Source: Bacteroidota bacterium (lineage in GTDB: Bacteria > Bacteroidota > Bacteroidia > Bacteroidales > GCA-2711565). From it: a stretch of 64,000 nucleotides of DNA. Made by a program: the position numbers and the translations under genes. Under the pieces are notes generated by a model that saw nothing but the letters and a program-made list of their open reading frames with translations, was not told the DNA's origin and did no database searches. Numbering within the stretch: the stretch's first letter is position 1; every line of letters begins with the position of its first letter. Below, one piece after another: positions 25,343-33,811 of the stretch. The stretch covers positions 35,773-99,772 of the forward strand of contig JAHIVC010000071.1 of NCBI GenBank assembly GCA_018816945.1, read 5' to 3'.

Positions 25343-25684
25343 CTATTTTTCTTTATGATAGTTAATAATTTCTATTACTTCAACGCCTTTAATCTCGAAC
25401 CAGATATATACACCATGTTCATCGGTGGGGATGGGGCTTTCGTGAGGCTCGAAAACCAACCTGTAAGGTTGGTCGAGGTCGCAAGCCCATTGACCTTTAC
25501 GATTGCCGATAAGATCATGGTAATTGCCCGGTAAATACCTAACATCCTCAAGAGTTTGAGCATCCTTGAGTTGATTAAGACGGCGGCGGAATATTTCCGC
25601 CCTGATTTTGCCCATCTCTTTAAGACATTTGCGGTCATCGTTTGCCAGTTTTTCGAGTTTTTTATCGCTGAATGTAATTTCCAT
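25343..25684 (-). CDS. higB: HigB/RelE-family toxin
   Basis: A small toxin of the plasmid killer (HigB, RelE superfamily) type: MEITFSDKKLEKLANDDRKCLKEMG, FRRRLNQLKDAQTLEDVRYLPGNYHDLIGNRKGQWACDLDQPYRLVFEPH and a final IEIINYHKEK. Such toxins cut mRNA on the ribosome. I start at the ATG at 25684 (113 residues); an in-frame ATG four codons upstream at 25696 is also possible. It lies 51 bp after hsdS and 2 bp before the antitoxin. Confidence 0.88.
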   Translation of the reverse strand: MEITFSDKKLEKLANDDRKCLKEMGKIRAEIFRRRLNQLKDAQTLEDVRYLPGNYHDLIGNRKGQWACDLDQPYRLVFEPHESPIPTDEHGVYIWFEIKGVEVIEIINYHKEK

Positions 25685-25735
25685 GCAAAGATACATTTAA
25701 TTTGGTTAACACCTGCTGTTAATTAAAAATATTTT

Positions 25736-27037
25736 TCATCTTACCCTTAACTGACCTGTTAATAGCTTCTGCATCAGTGATTTTTTAAGTTTTTCAAGCT
25801 TAGGAATTTTTTGAGATTTACTTCTTATGCCATCTTCAATGAGCTTTATCCGCCCTGCTATTATTCTTTGCTCTTCAATTTCTGGCACTGAAATTTGAAT
25901 TACGTTTTTGAAAATTTTGGCAGGTACTCTTTGTCTTCCTGTTGTACCCTCCATTAAAGCAACAGCTCTACCATGAACACTATGAGTAATAAGATTAAGG
26001 TATAAGAAATATCCATCAACGTTTTCAGTTGGACTGATAGAGATAAATTCAGTAGAGCCAAACCCAATATCAGTCGAACAACCTTCAATAAAAGCAATTT
26101 TCCCATTTTCTGTACATGGAGTAATTTTTGCGAAAAGGATATCACCGTTTTTGAATTTTGCAAAACCACTATTACGTTTCTCAATAAAAATCTTTTCGTA
26201 CTTGATAACACCTTTGTATTTTTCATCAACATCAGACATTTCTAAAAAGTCAAAATATTGGTTAATCTCATACTCGTAATTTGGGTTTACTTTTGCTACA
26301 TCACTATCACCCAAAAACTTTACTGACCATCCGACAGGAACTTTCCCAAACTTATCATCCATATAAAACTCTTCCACATTTCGCCAGGTGCCATCGGGTT
26401 TCATTTTGCCGGTAAGCAGGTTTTGCATGAGGGATTTTTTGAGACGTTCGAGTTTTGCAATGCTCGTACGGGTGGCTTTTATGGTATCGTCAACAGATGA
26501 TAGGATGGAGGCGATTTTTTGCTGTTCGGGAAATTCAGGTTTTGGTAATAGCTGTTTCAGGAAAAAGCGGTATTCAAGATTACGGATTCCATTGGTTTGA
26601 TTCTGCATAATCTGTGTAAAACCAGCACTGTGCATTTGATAAAGGCAATAAAACAAATATTTTGGGTCAATGCCGGGCTTAACAGAAATGCGTTGTATGA
26701 AGTTTGCATAAGCAAAACCTTGTTCAGCAACATCTTTTGTTATAAATGAAACCCTGCCGACAGGCTGAGTTTCACTACCACCAGAACGTTCAATCAGGAT
26801 TTCGTTTTCTTCGAGACTCAATGCTTCAAAGACAGCAGGTTCTAAAAATCGTTTGGCTACATCAGATAAATCAAGATAGCCGGAATCATTAAAATTTGTG
26901 CTCCGCACTACATTCATTGAAGCATCCACAGGATCGGAACCCCAGCTTCCGGCATCGTTTTTATCAATCATTTCCTTTAATGGCATAACATCAAAGGCAG
27001 GATTGCATAAGCCTAATCTTGATAATTTACTTTGCAT
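25736..27037 (-). CDS. hsdS: Type I restriction enzyme specificity subunit
   Basis: A 433-residue HsdS with two target-recognition domains, each followed by a helical spacer. The central one reads KLERLKKSLMQNLLTGKMK (about residue 200) and the C-terminal one KLEKLKKSLMQKLLTGQLRVR. Each TRD ends in a P-E-x-x-E-Q-Q-x-I-A/L-type block (LPKPEFPEQQKIASIL and VPEIEEQRIIAGRI). The enzyme therefore recognises a bipartite site that cannot be read from sequence. The start overlaps the hsdM 3' end by 11 bp. Confidence 0.95.
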   Translation of the reverse strand: MQSKLSRLGLCNPAFDVMPLKEMIDKNDAGSWGSDPVDASMNVVRSTNFNDSGYLDLSDVAKRFLEPAVFEALSLEENEILIERSGGSETQPVGRVSFITKDVAEQGFAYANFIQRISVKPGIDPKYLFYCLYQMHSAGFTQIMQNQTNGIRNLEYRFFLKQLLPKPEFPEQQKIASILSSVDDTIKATRTSIAKLERLKKSLMQNLLTGKMKPDGTWRNVEEFYMDDKFGKVPVGWSVKFLGDSDVAKVNPNYEYEINQYFDFLEMSDVDEKYKGVIKYEKIFIEKRNSGFAKFKNGDILFAKITPCTENGKIAFIEGCSTDIGFGSTEFISISPTENVDGYFLYLNLITHSVHGRAVALMEGTTGRQRVPAKIFKNVIQISVPEIEEQRIIAGRIKLIEDGIRSKSQKIPKLEKLKKSLMQKLLTGQLRVR

Positions 27038-29249
27038 TTACAAGGGTTTTTAAATGGTTATCCAATAGGTTTTCTGCTTTCTTTTCTTCTTTCAAAACTG
27101 ATTCAAGGTCGGAAACAGCAGTATTTATAGGAATTTCTTCTTCCGGTTCAACAGTATCAATGTAGCGGGGCAGGTTGAGGTTAAACTCGTTTTCGAGAAT
27201 CTCGTCAATTTCAATCAGTGAGAAATAGCGTTTACGCAGTTCAGGATTGTCGAACACTTCGAGTAGTTCCGCACTCACCGCTTTTATGGCTTCCTTTTCT
27301 CGTACTGCTTCCTGCCGGGCATCCTCAAGAGCTTTGTCACGCTTTTGCAGGGTTTCGGTAAGTTTAGCCAATTTCTTTTCCACTTTTTCAATATCAGCAT
27401 TGCTGATGGCTGCCTTGCCATCGGCTTTCACTTTTAATTCAAGTACAGCACCGTTTTCAAGTCTCAGGTGAAGGATGTTCTTTTCTTCTACAGGTAGTTT
27501 CAGGTTGCCTTTAGCATCGGGCAGAAACTCAAATTTCCCATTCTTCACTTTGCATTTAACAGTATTGTCTTTGGTGGTAGTAAATTCAAGTGTTTGCTCC
27601 GTTTCCGACAGCTCTTTTATATTTCGGAGCAAAGCATCGGTTTTTATCCAATCCTGCTGTTCTTCTTTAAAATTGTCGTTGATTTCGAGTTCTTTGAAAG
27701 CAAGGTAGTCATCAACCAACTGGAATAAGCGGGCTTCTTCAGTCGGGATAATTCTTATGGCTTCTGCCTTATCTCCGTAACTTTCGAGCTGTACCAGCAA
27801 TCGCATCACATCCTGAGGCCGCAATACATTCTGAACAGGTTCTTCTTTGTACCATCCCTTTTTTGCACCCCAAACCATTAAGATTTTGTCTTTGCGGTGT
27901 TCAGGCTTATTCTTATTAAAAAACAGGATGCAACCCGGAATGGTATTGCCATAGAAAACATTTTCGGGCAGGGCTACAATGGCATCAAGAATATTTTTGT
28001 CTTCTTCGCCAATGCCTTCAATAAAACCACGCCGTATGAGGTAAATATCATCGGCTTTGCGGTTTTGACCGTCCTCTTCCTCGGTTTTTTCAGGTTGTCC
28101 TTTAAATAAAACGCCATTGGGACAAACAACAGCAGCTTTGCCATCTTCCTCTAATGATGCAATGATATGCTGAATAAAGGCAAAGTCGCCGTTTGAGAAA
28201 TCCGGCACACCATATATAAAACGGTTAAATTTATCGGAATAGCTGTCTTTTGAAGGAAATGAAAATTGAGGTGAGCCGTCTTTATTCAAAACTGCTTTGC
28301 CTTTCTTGTCTTTCTTCGGTGTGCCATTGCCTGCCCAGTTTTCGACTGAGAAAGGGAAATTTGCAAATACCATATCAAAGGTTTCAATGCTATGCTCGTC
28401 TTTCAGGAATTTCGGGTCTCTTATTGTATCACCTTGTACAATTTTGCCTTCCAAACCGTGCAGCATAATATTCATGGTTGCAATGGCCCAAGTAGTCCAG
28501 ATGGTTTCCTGACCATATAAACGTAATCCTTTGAGTTCACTGTTTTTTTCTCTTACATAGTCGGCAGTTTTTACCAAAAATCCGCCTGAACCGCAAGTGG
28601 GATCGTAAATGCGTTGGCCGTTTTGAGGTTTCAAGGTACGGACCATCAATTCAACAATTTCAGGAGGAGTATAAAACTGACCGGCAACCGTACCACCTTT
28701 GTTTTCATCAGCAAAGCGTTTTATCAGGTATTCGTAAGCATGACCTAATATATCCAATGGTACACGGTCGTTTGAAAGTTTCATCGGGTCGAGATGATTT
28801 ATTAGCTCCTGCAAAATGCTCGGGTCAAGCCGTTTCCTGCCGGATCCATCGGGAGCGGCTTCATTCCAACGGACAGCATTGATAATTCCTTTCAACGGGA
28901 ATGAGCCATCGGCTAATTTGTTTGCATCAGCTATGCCATCACAGGCTTTTTGCATCAATTCATTCTTTTTGTCAAGCGGAGCTTGCTTCACATCATCCCA
29001 AAAGCAGCCGGAAGGGATCACAAACTGATGGGCATACTTGGTAATTTGCTCCAATTGTTTGGTATTGGGTTGTTTCCCATATTTTTCTTCAAATTCAGAT
29101 ACCTTATTTGATTCTTCCCAGGTATAGTTGTCAGACAATCGCTTGTAAAAAAGCAATGTGAGAATGTACGACTTGTAATCTTCAACTTTGCCATAAAGAA
29201 TATCTGCCATTCCCCAAAGGAAGTTTCCCAATTGTTGTTTTGTAATCAT
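27027..29249 (-). CDS. hsdM: Type I restriction-modification DNA methyltransferase subunit
   Basis: A 740-residue HsdM, longer than the roughly 500-530 of classical subunits because of a charged coiled-coil C-terminal extension (about residues 560-740). The N-terminal HsdM helical domain is at 1-160. Motif X/I is AGQFYTPPEIVELMVR and IYDPTCGSGGFLVK (216-223). Motif IV is DMVFANFPFS (NFPF 297-300, a variant of NPPF), consistent with N6-adenine methylation. The start overlaps the XRE regulator gene by 4 bp, so modification is translated together with its likely controller. Confidence 0.96.
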   Translation of the reverse strand: MITKQQLGNFLWGMADILYGKVEDYKSYILTLLFYKRLSDNYTWEESNKVSEFEEKYGKQPNTKQLEQITKYAHQFVIPSGCFWDDVKQAPLDKKNELMQKACDGIADANKLADGSFPLKGIINAVRWNEAAPDGSGRKRLDPSILQELINHLDPMKLSNDRVPLDILGHAYEYLIKRFADENKGGTVAGQFYTPPEIVELMVRTLKPQNGQRIYDPTCGSGGFLVKTADYVREKNSELKGLRLYGQETIWTTWAIATMNIMLHGLEGKIVQGDTIRDPKFLKDEHSIETFDMVFANFPFSVENWAGNGTPKKDKKGKAVLNKDGSPQFSFPSKDSYSDKFNRFIYGVPDFSNGDFAFIQHIIASLEEDGKAAVVCPNGVLFKGQPEKTEEEDGQNRKADDIYLIRRGFIEGIGEEDKNILDAIVALPENVFYGNTIPGCILFFNKNKPEHRKDKILMVWGAKKGWYKEEPVQNVLRPQDVMRLLVQLESYGDKAEAIRIIPTEEARLFQLVDDYLAFKELEINDNFKEEQQDWIKTDALLRNIKELSETEQTLEFTTTKDNTVKCKVKNGKFEFLPDAKGNLKLPVEEKNILHLRLENGAVLELKVKADGKAAISNADIEKVEKKLAKLTETLQKRDKALEDARQEAVREKEAIKAVSAELLEVFDNPELRKRYFSLIEIDEILENEFNLNLPRYIDTVEPEEEIPINTAVSDLESVLKEEKKAENLLDNHLKTLVNAK

Positions 29250-29548
29250 TCCGATTTCCTGTTTTTAAGTTTAACATTCTTTTCTGCCGTCTTCAATGAT
29301 TTTAAAGCGACATCCTCGTCTTTTACAAGATCATAAACTTTTTCTGCAAGCCAAAGAGAGAGTAGTTCCTCTTTATCTACATTGTAAAGTTCGGCAAGTA
29401 AAAGCACTTGTTCCCTACGTGCCTGTCGTTCCCCTTTTTCCAGCTTGCTTACAAAAGCTGTATCAGCTTTCAGACAAGCTGCAACCTCACGTTGCCTGAT
29501 TTTCAGCGTTTCACGCAGGTTGCGTATGTGTTCACTAAATTGGCTCAT
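29246..29548 (-). CDS. XRE-family regulator of the restriction operon
   Basis: I use the ATG at 29548 (100 residues). A longer frame begins with a TTG at 29746 but would run through the promoter region and encode an unrelated hydrophobic stretch. The protein has a Cro/C1-type helix-turn-helix (LRETLKIRQREVAACLKADTAFVSKLEKGERQARREQVLLLAELY, about 10-55) and a basic C-terminal tail. It overlaps hsdM by 4 bp, like controller proteins of restriction systems, and a perfect 17-bp palindrome lies 17 bp upstream. Autoregulation and timing control of the operon are inferred. Confidence 0.88.
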   Translation of the reverse strand: MSQFSEHIRNLRETLKIRQREVAACLKADTAFVSKLEKGERQARREQVLLLAELYNVDKEELLSLWLAEKVYDLVKDEDVALKSLKTAEKNVKLKNRKSE

Positions 29549-29564
29549 GTTGTTATTTATTGTC

Positions 29565-29608
29565 TTGTCAATCATTGACAAAAATAAACATAATAAAAGA
29601 AACACAAA
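29565..29608 (-). promoter_or_regulatory. Promoter and operator of the XRE-hsd operon
   Basis: TTGTCAATCATTGACAA (29565-29581) is a perfect palindrome (8+1+8). On the minus strand it overlaps the end of a TATTTTTG box (29579-29586) that fits the Bacteroidota -7 consensus TAnnTTTG. A TTTG box (29605-29608) lies 18 bp further upstream as a -33 element. A repressor bound here would block the promoter. Confidence 0.65.
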
Positions 29609-29672
29609 AGAAAAAAGAGAAAAACTGCAAACCATGCAAAGTATGCAGTTCTGCAAAGCTTGGTAAAAAGCC

Positions 29673-31898
29673 CTACAGTTTTGAATAACAACCGTATTGC
29701 GGCTGTGAAAGATACTTCCCTGTAAGCTCTTTGAGGAGGTTGTCAACCGAACGGGTTGAAAGATTGAACTTCTTGCCTAATTCGATGGCTTCTGCTCTCT
29801 TAAAATCATTATGCAGGGCATCAAAGAATTTGCGTTTGTTGTCGCCGGACCGGAAAACAGCGTTTTCGTTTTGCTTCGGCAGGTTGTGAAACATCAGTAG
29901 ACTATGTTGTAAGTATAAGTCGGCAAGGTTTACGGCTGTATCAAAGTCAGCATCGGTGCAAAATGCTGTGGTTGAGGTATCGCCATTCTCAAATTTACGG
30001 AGTGCGGTAAAAATCATTGTCAAGCGATACAGAACAAGCCCAAGCCGTTTTACAATGCTTCCGGCATCATCCCCGGTAAAGGTGGTAACTTCAATCAGCC
30101 AACGGCTGCAAATACTGTTTAAAGTCTGCCATTGCTGTTGAGTAAGCTCTATTGTTGTCGGGTATTGCTTCAAAAATTGAATTAACTGAAATACCTGATC
30201 GGATAATGTATTGAAATGCTCAGTAAGGTTGAAACTGCTTGCATAAGGTGAAACATCACGCCACTGTTGTTCAACCTTGTAGGCATAGAAGATAAAACGG
30301 CTGAAAAGACCGTCCTCGGCTGATGCAATCAGACCGGTTACCTGACTTGGAGTGCCTGACAGTGCAACTGACAGGCGGGGTTCGTTAACCTCGATATACT
30401 CGTTATTGGTTTTCTTTGAGCTTGAAATGCGTTCGTGATGGAAAGCCTTGCGGAGCATATCGGAATAGCCGCCCCATTCTTGTTTCAGCACATTACCCAT
30501 CGTATCGGCTTCGGTTTCGCAAATGATACCTTCGCCCTGGTTCTGTTCGAGGTGCGAAAGGATTTTTGCATAAGATGAATTTGCCGGAATAAAAACAACC
30601 CTGAAAGGTGGTTGTTCCGGTGGTTCCTCTGCCGGTTCGCGCTTTTTCTTTGCCCGCTGCCGGTTTTTGTATTCATTAAGTTCAGTATCGTAGCGCTGTT
30701 TTTCTTCCTTGCTTGACTTAACAAGCTGGTCGTGGTGTTTATCGGCAAGAGTTTTGGAGAATTTCATAGCCCCTTTGCCGCTTGCGGCAGGGGCTATGAC
30801 AAAAGCAAACAGATTGGGATAGACGATTTGCTGAGCATAAACTCCTTTTACATTTGGCAGGCATCCACTAAGGATAGACAAAGTACCCGTAAGAAAAACA
30901 TCACGTTCTCTGAGGTCGGTAAATGCCAAAGCTCCTGATTTTATTAATTCGGGCAGTTGGTTGTAAACCTCATCAGGAATGGTTGGTGTTTTTTTCAGGT
31001 AATCTTCTTCGATAGTTTCCTGCTGCTGGTTTTGTGCATTAGTATTGGTTTGCACTTTTGCAGACTTTGCAAAGTTTGCAAACTCGTTAAAGTGGTGGTT
31101 GTAGGCACTCTTTACTGAAGCCCTGATTTCCTGTTCGGATAAATCGAAATTTGTTGAAATAAAATCAAGTGCAATACTTTCGGGAATGCCTTTGCGGTTG
31201 CAGTTGCAAGCCAGGAGATATACAAAGTTGTTGCGGTTGCCGGAATGGTATTGTTCTTTTTGCTCAGTGAAACGAATGCAATTTTCAAACAATGCCTGAA
31301 AATTTGGTATTTCAAGGGAATCCTGTTTTGCAGGATTCTCATTGAAAACCGTTTGTACTTCGAACTTTTGGCTGTGAATGTTCTTGTAAGTATCAGGGTC
31401 ATCTGAAACAAAGCAAAGCCGGGTAATGTCTTTGCATTTAGGATCGCAAGTAATACCCAATGCTTTTTCGTAATATGCCTGCACCTGTTTATAAGCAATA
31501 TCGTGTTGTTCTGCTCCGGTGTTTACCTCAACAAAAACTTTTAATCCTTTACCGCTTGGACTGCGAAAGCAGGCAAAGGTAAAGGGGATTTGAGTTATTG
31601 CCTGAAAAGCATTTTTAAGCTGTTCAGGTGTGAGTTTGTCGAAATCCAAATGAACGTAACCGCTGTATTGGTCAAGTAAATCAGCTTTCCGACCACCTTT
31701 GAAGGTAGCCGATGGAGTGAAAGCCGGAAGCTGTCGTTTTAGCTGGTCGGCTTTTTCGGTATCACCGGAGGCAATCAGGGAGCGGATAGGTTCAATATCC
31801 TCCCTGTATTTGCCTTCTTTGATGTCTTTGATGATTAACAGCAAAGCCCTGTTTTCTACCACCTGATTAAATCCTGAAAAGATTGTCGAACATGCCAT
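29673..31898 (-). CDS. VirE_N / DUF3987 primase-helicase-like protein
   Basis: A 741-residue protein. The N-terminal part (about 30-190) has GYVHLDFDKL, FACFRSPSGKGLKVFVEV and DITRLCFVSDDPDTY, which match the BT4734/VirE N-terminal primase-like domain of Bacteroidota elements. The C-terminal part (about 310-700) is DUF3987-like, with FAFVIAPAASGKGAMKFSKTL as a P-loop-like segment, GIICETEADTMG and SVALSGTPSQVTGL. These proteins are thought to act in replication of mobile elements. It is transcribed ahead of the restriction operon; the 3' end lies about 65 bp upstream of the hsd promoter. It shares the direction of the HTH genes upstream. Confidence 0.8.
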   Translation of the reverse strand: MACSTIFSGFNQVVENRALLLIIKDIKEGKYREDIEPIRSLIASGDTEKADQLKRQLPAFTPSATFKGGRKADLLDQYSGYVHLDFDKLTPEQLKNAFQAITQIPFTFACFRSPSGKGLKVFVEVNTGAEQHDIAYKQVQAYYEKALGITCDPKCKDITRLCFVSDDPDTYKNIHSQKFEVQTVFNENPAKQDSLEIPNFQALFENCIRFTEQKEQYHSGNRNNFVYLLACNCNRKGIPESIALDFISTNFDLSEQEIRASVKSAYNHHFNEFANFAKSAKVQTNTNAQNQQQETIEEDYLKKTPTIPDEVYNQLPELIKSGALAFTDLRERDVFLTGTLSILSGCLPNVKGVYAQQIVYPNLFAFVIAPAASGKGAMKFSKTLADKHHDQLVKSSKEEKQRYDTELNEYKNRQRAKKKREPAEEPPEQPPFRVVFIPANSSYAKILSHLEQNQGEGIICETEADTMGNVLKQEWGGYSDMLRKAFHHERISSSKKTNNEYIEVNEPRLSVALSGTPSQVTGLIASAEDGLFSRFIFYAYKVEQQWRDVSPYASSFNLTEHFNTLSDQVFQLIQFLKQYPTTIELTQQQWQTLNSICSRWLIEVTTFTGDDAGSIVKRLGLVLYRLTMIFTALRKFENGDTSTTAFCTDADFDTAVNLADLYLQHSLLMFHNLPKQNENAVFRSGDNKRKFFDALHNDFKRAEAIELGKKFNLSTRSVDNLLKELTGKYLSQPQYGCYSKL

Positions 31899-31902
31899 AA
31901 TA

Positions 31903-32181
31903 TCAGGATTTAGAGGGTTTGTGATACTTTTCGAGCATTTTCAGGATGTCGGACAAGCGGTAATACATTTTGCTGCCTACCTGCGAAAAGGCAATCATTC
32001 CTGTATCACGCCAAGCCTGAGCGGTGCGTTTGCTGATATTCATTACCTGAATAAATTCCTGATTGTCGAAAAATACCTGTTCAGGGTTAGTGCGTTGCTT
32101 AATCTCAAGTAATAACAGCATTTTATTAAGCCGTTCCTGAATGTTTTCAAGAGGTTCACGGCATATTTTACATTCTTCCAT
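31903..32181 (-). CDS. Helix-turn-helix (MerR/excisionase-type) protein
   Basis: A 92-residue protein with a short coiled N terminus (CREPLENIQERLNKMLLLLE) and a DNA-binding domain from about residue 40 (IQVMNISKRTAQAWRDTGMIAFSQVGSKMYYRLSDILKMLEKYH), the winged-helix pattern of excisionase-like HTH_17 proteins. Paired HTH proteins of this kind precede VirE_N/DUF3987 genes on many Bacteroidota elements. The gap to the next gene is 4 bp. Confidence 0.82.
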   Translation of the reverse strand: MEECKICREPLENIQERLNKMLLLLEIKQRTNPEQVFFDNQEFIQVMNISKRTAQAWRDTGMIAFSQVGSKMYYRLSDILKMLEKYHKPSKS

Positions 32182-32184
32182 AGA

Positions 32185-32481
32185 TTACCTCCTCCTGTTT
32201 TGAAGTATGTAATCGGTGGCCTCCTTTTCAATTTCATCATTTGTATTTTGTCGGTTTTGCTGTAACCAACGGTCTAACTCCTGCCGATTGAAGTACAATT
32301 TTTTACCTTGTGGGCAGAAATGCGGGATCTGCTTACGACTGGTAAGTTTATACAAGTGGCTTTCGCTGATGTCGAGGTACTGACAAGCCTCTGAGAAATT
32401 CAGTACATCCTTTTTGAGCAGATTCTGCTCATTGATGAGCTTCTTTAGCTCATGCAATTCTTTTAAAATAATGTCGTCCAT
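32185..32481 (-). CDS. Helix-turn-helix (excisionase family) protein
   Basis: A 98-residue protein: an N-terminal helix (LKELHELKKLINEQNLL), then FSEACQYLDISESHLYKLTSRKQIPHFCPQGKKLYFNRQELDRWL, a clear HTH_17/excisionase DNA-binding domain. It is 3 bp ahead of the second HTH gene and the two are surely co-transcribed. Two palindromes and a TAnnTTTG box lie upstream. It could be a recombination directionality factor or a regulator of the replication gene. Confidence 0.85.
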   Translation of the reverse strand: MDDIILKELHELKKLINEQNLLKKDVLNFSEACQYLDISESHLYKLTSRKQIPHFCPQGKKLYFNRQELDRWLQQNRQNTNDEIEKEATDYILQNRRR

Positions 32482-32509
32482 TTGACTAGAAATTAAAAAT
32501 TAGAAAATG

Positions 32510-32558
32510 GACTTCTGGCCAAAAGTCATCTTTGATTATCAAAGACAAGCCAAAATTA
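32510..32558 (-). promoter_or_regulatory. Promoter box with two dyads upstream of the HTH pair
   Basis: CTTTGATTATCAAAG (32530-32544) is a perfect 7+1+7 palindrome. GACTTCTGGCCAAAAGTC (32510-32527) is a near-perfect 18-bp palindrome (one mismatched pair). TAATTTTG on the minus strand (32551-32558) fits the -7 box. No convincing -33 box is seen. The dyads would overlap or follow the transcription start of the HTH genes. Confidence 0.5.
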
Positions 32559-32710
32559 CTTTAAGGAAATGCCTTATTTTATTGGTGTTTACAAGGGGTG
32601 GAGTGGAGCGTGGAGTGCGGAGTGGATATAACAAAAGAAGATTAACCGATATTCAGGAAAACATCGGCAAACAAAAAGAGAAAAATAAAATGCAGGAGTG
32701 TAGTGTGGAG

Positions 32711-33811
32711 TTATTGCAACTGCTTTGCAGCCTTTTCAAGTAATGCTGCTGTGGCTTTTGGTTTCTTCTGTTCCTTCAACTGGGCACGGTCAAAGGCAGA
32801 GCCATCCGGTTTAATGAAACATTTACAGGCAACTTCCCATTGATGTTGCTTCAAGTCAACGACCGATTTGTTGATGTTGTGAATTAGTTTAATGAAATAA
32901 TGAAGCTCGCTGATGTTGCCTGTCCAGATTACCGGCTTTTGAACCTGATCACCAACAAACACTTTCTTAAAGTCGGTGTAGATGGTTGATTTATTTATGA
33001 ACTGATTGCTTTTTAGTGAATCGAATAAATCTTTGATGTATTCCGGTTGAGTGCTTAAATGTTTGTAAGTAAAGGAACAATAAGCCATGTCAGCAGGAAG
33101 TATTCCTGTAATTGGTTTATCATCCTTAACAGGAATTGACTGTCTTGATTCGATAAACTGACTGATCAAATATGAACAGGTATTTTGAACATTCTTTTCC
33201 TGGTCAAAGTCTGGTGCTATAAAATTGATAATCTCATGCATTGATAAAGCTTCAGAACCAATGAACTGAGGGTAAACTGATTTAATCTCTTCATATAATC
33301 TTGTAAGTGAAATCTTCATGGCATTCAAGACAAAGGTGCTGAGTTTATCATTATAGGTTTTCTGGGAGACTTGTTCGATTGTATAATCAAGGTTTTTAAG
33401 CAAGCTGACGACCTGGTATTCTTTATCAATCACAGTCTTTGCCTTGCTCACATTTGTTGCCAGGGCTGCCCGGAGACGAATATTTTCATTATTAATTAGG
33501 CAGGTGTAAAATTCTGAGGACTTATTATAAAAGGGAGGAATTGCCAGGCTACTGAAATCGGTTTGCATTTCTGCAAACTTTGCTAGGTTTGCAATTCTTT
33601 CGGAATTGGGTAAAAGGTCTATTTTGAGATTGATTGAATAATCCTTTACTGAGTTTAGCAGTGCTTTGAAATACTTTTCAGGTTTGTCCTTGTTTACTCT
33701 TACCTGATTGTTCAGAATATCTCTAAACATTGTTTCATTGGTGTTTTCCGGTTTCCAGGGAGCTAATTCACCAAAAAGGATATTGTCGAAAATGATTGGC
33801 TTTACTATCAT
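32711..33811 (-). CDS. Unrecognised protein next to integrase, weakly RteC-like C terminus
   Basis: A 366-residue cytoplasmic protein with mostly helical composition. I do not recognise a firm domain. The C-terminal stretch IWTGNISELHYFIKLIHNINKSVVDLKQHQWEVACKCFI has the shape 'x-W-T-G-x(3)-L-x-x-x-I-x-x-I' seen at the end of RteC-type regulators of Bacteroides elements, but the rest does not convince. Its start overlaps the integrase stop by 4 bp, so it is co-expressed with the integrase and is probably a regulator or accessory factor of the element. Confidence 0.5.
   Translation of the reverse strand: MIVKPIIFDNILFGELAPWKPENTNETMFRDILNNQVRVNKDKPEKYFKALLNSVKDYSINLKIDLLPNSERIANLAKFAEMQTDFSSLAIPPFYNKSSEFYTCLINNENIRLRAALATNVSKAKTVIDKEYQVVSLLKNLDYTIEQVSQKTYNDKLSTFVLNAMKISLTRLYEEIKSVYPQFIGSEALSMHEIINFIAPDFDQEKNVQNTCSYLISQFIESRQSIPVKDDKPITGILPADMAYCSFTYKHLSTQPEYIKDLFDSLKSNQFINKSTIYTDFKKVFVGDQVQKPVIWTGNISELHYFIKLIHNINKSVVDLKQHQWEVACKCFIKPDGSAFDRAQLKEQKKPKATAALLEKAAKQLQ

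Noticed and set aside
29549..29746. N-terminal extension of the XRE regulator from the TTG at 29746
   Set aside because: It would translate the promoter and operator region and a Cys/Leu-rich stretch unrelated to the HTH family; the ATG at 29548 fits the family length.
32711..33811. Firm RteC assignment
   Set aside because: Only the last 60 residues vaguely resemble RteC; the remainder gives no support, so I left it as unknown.
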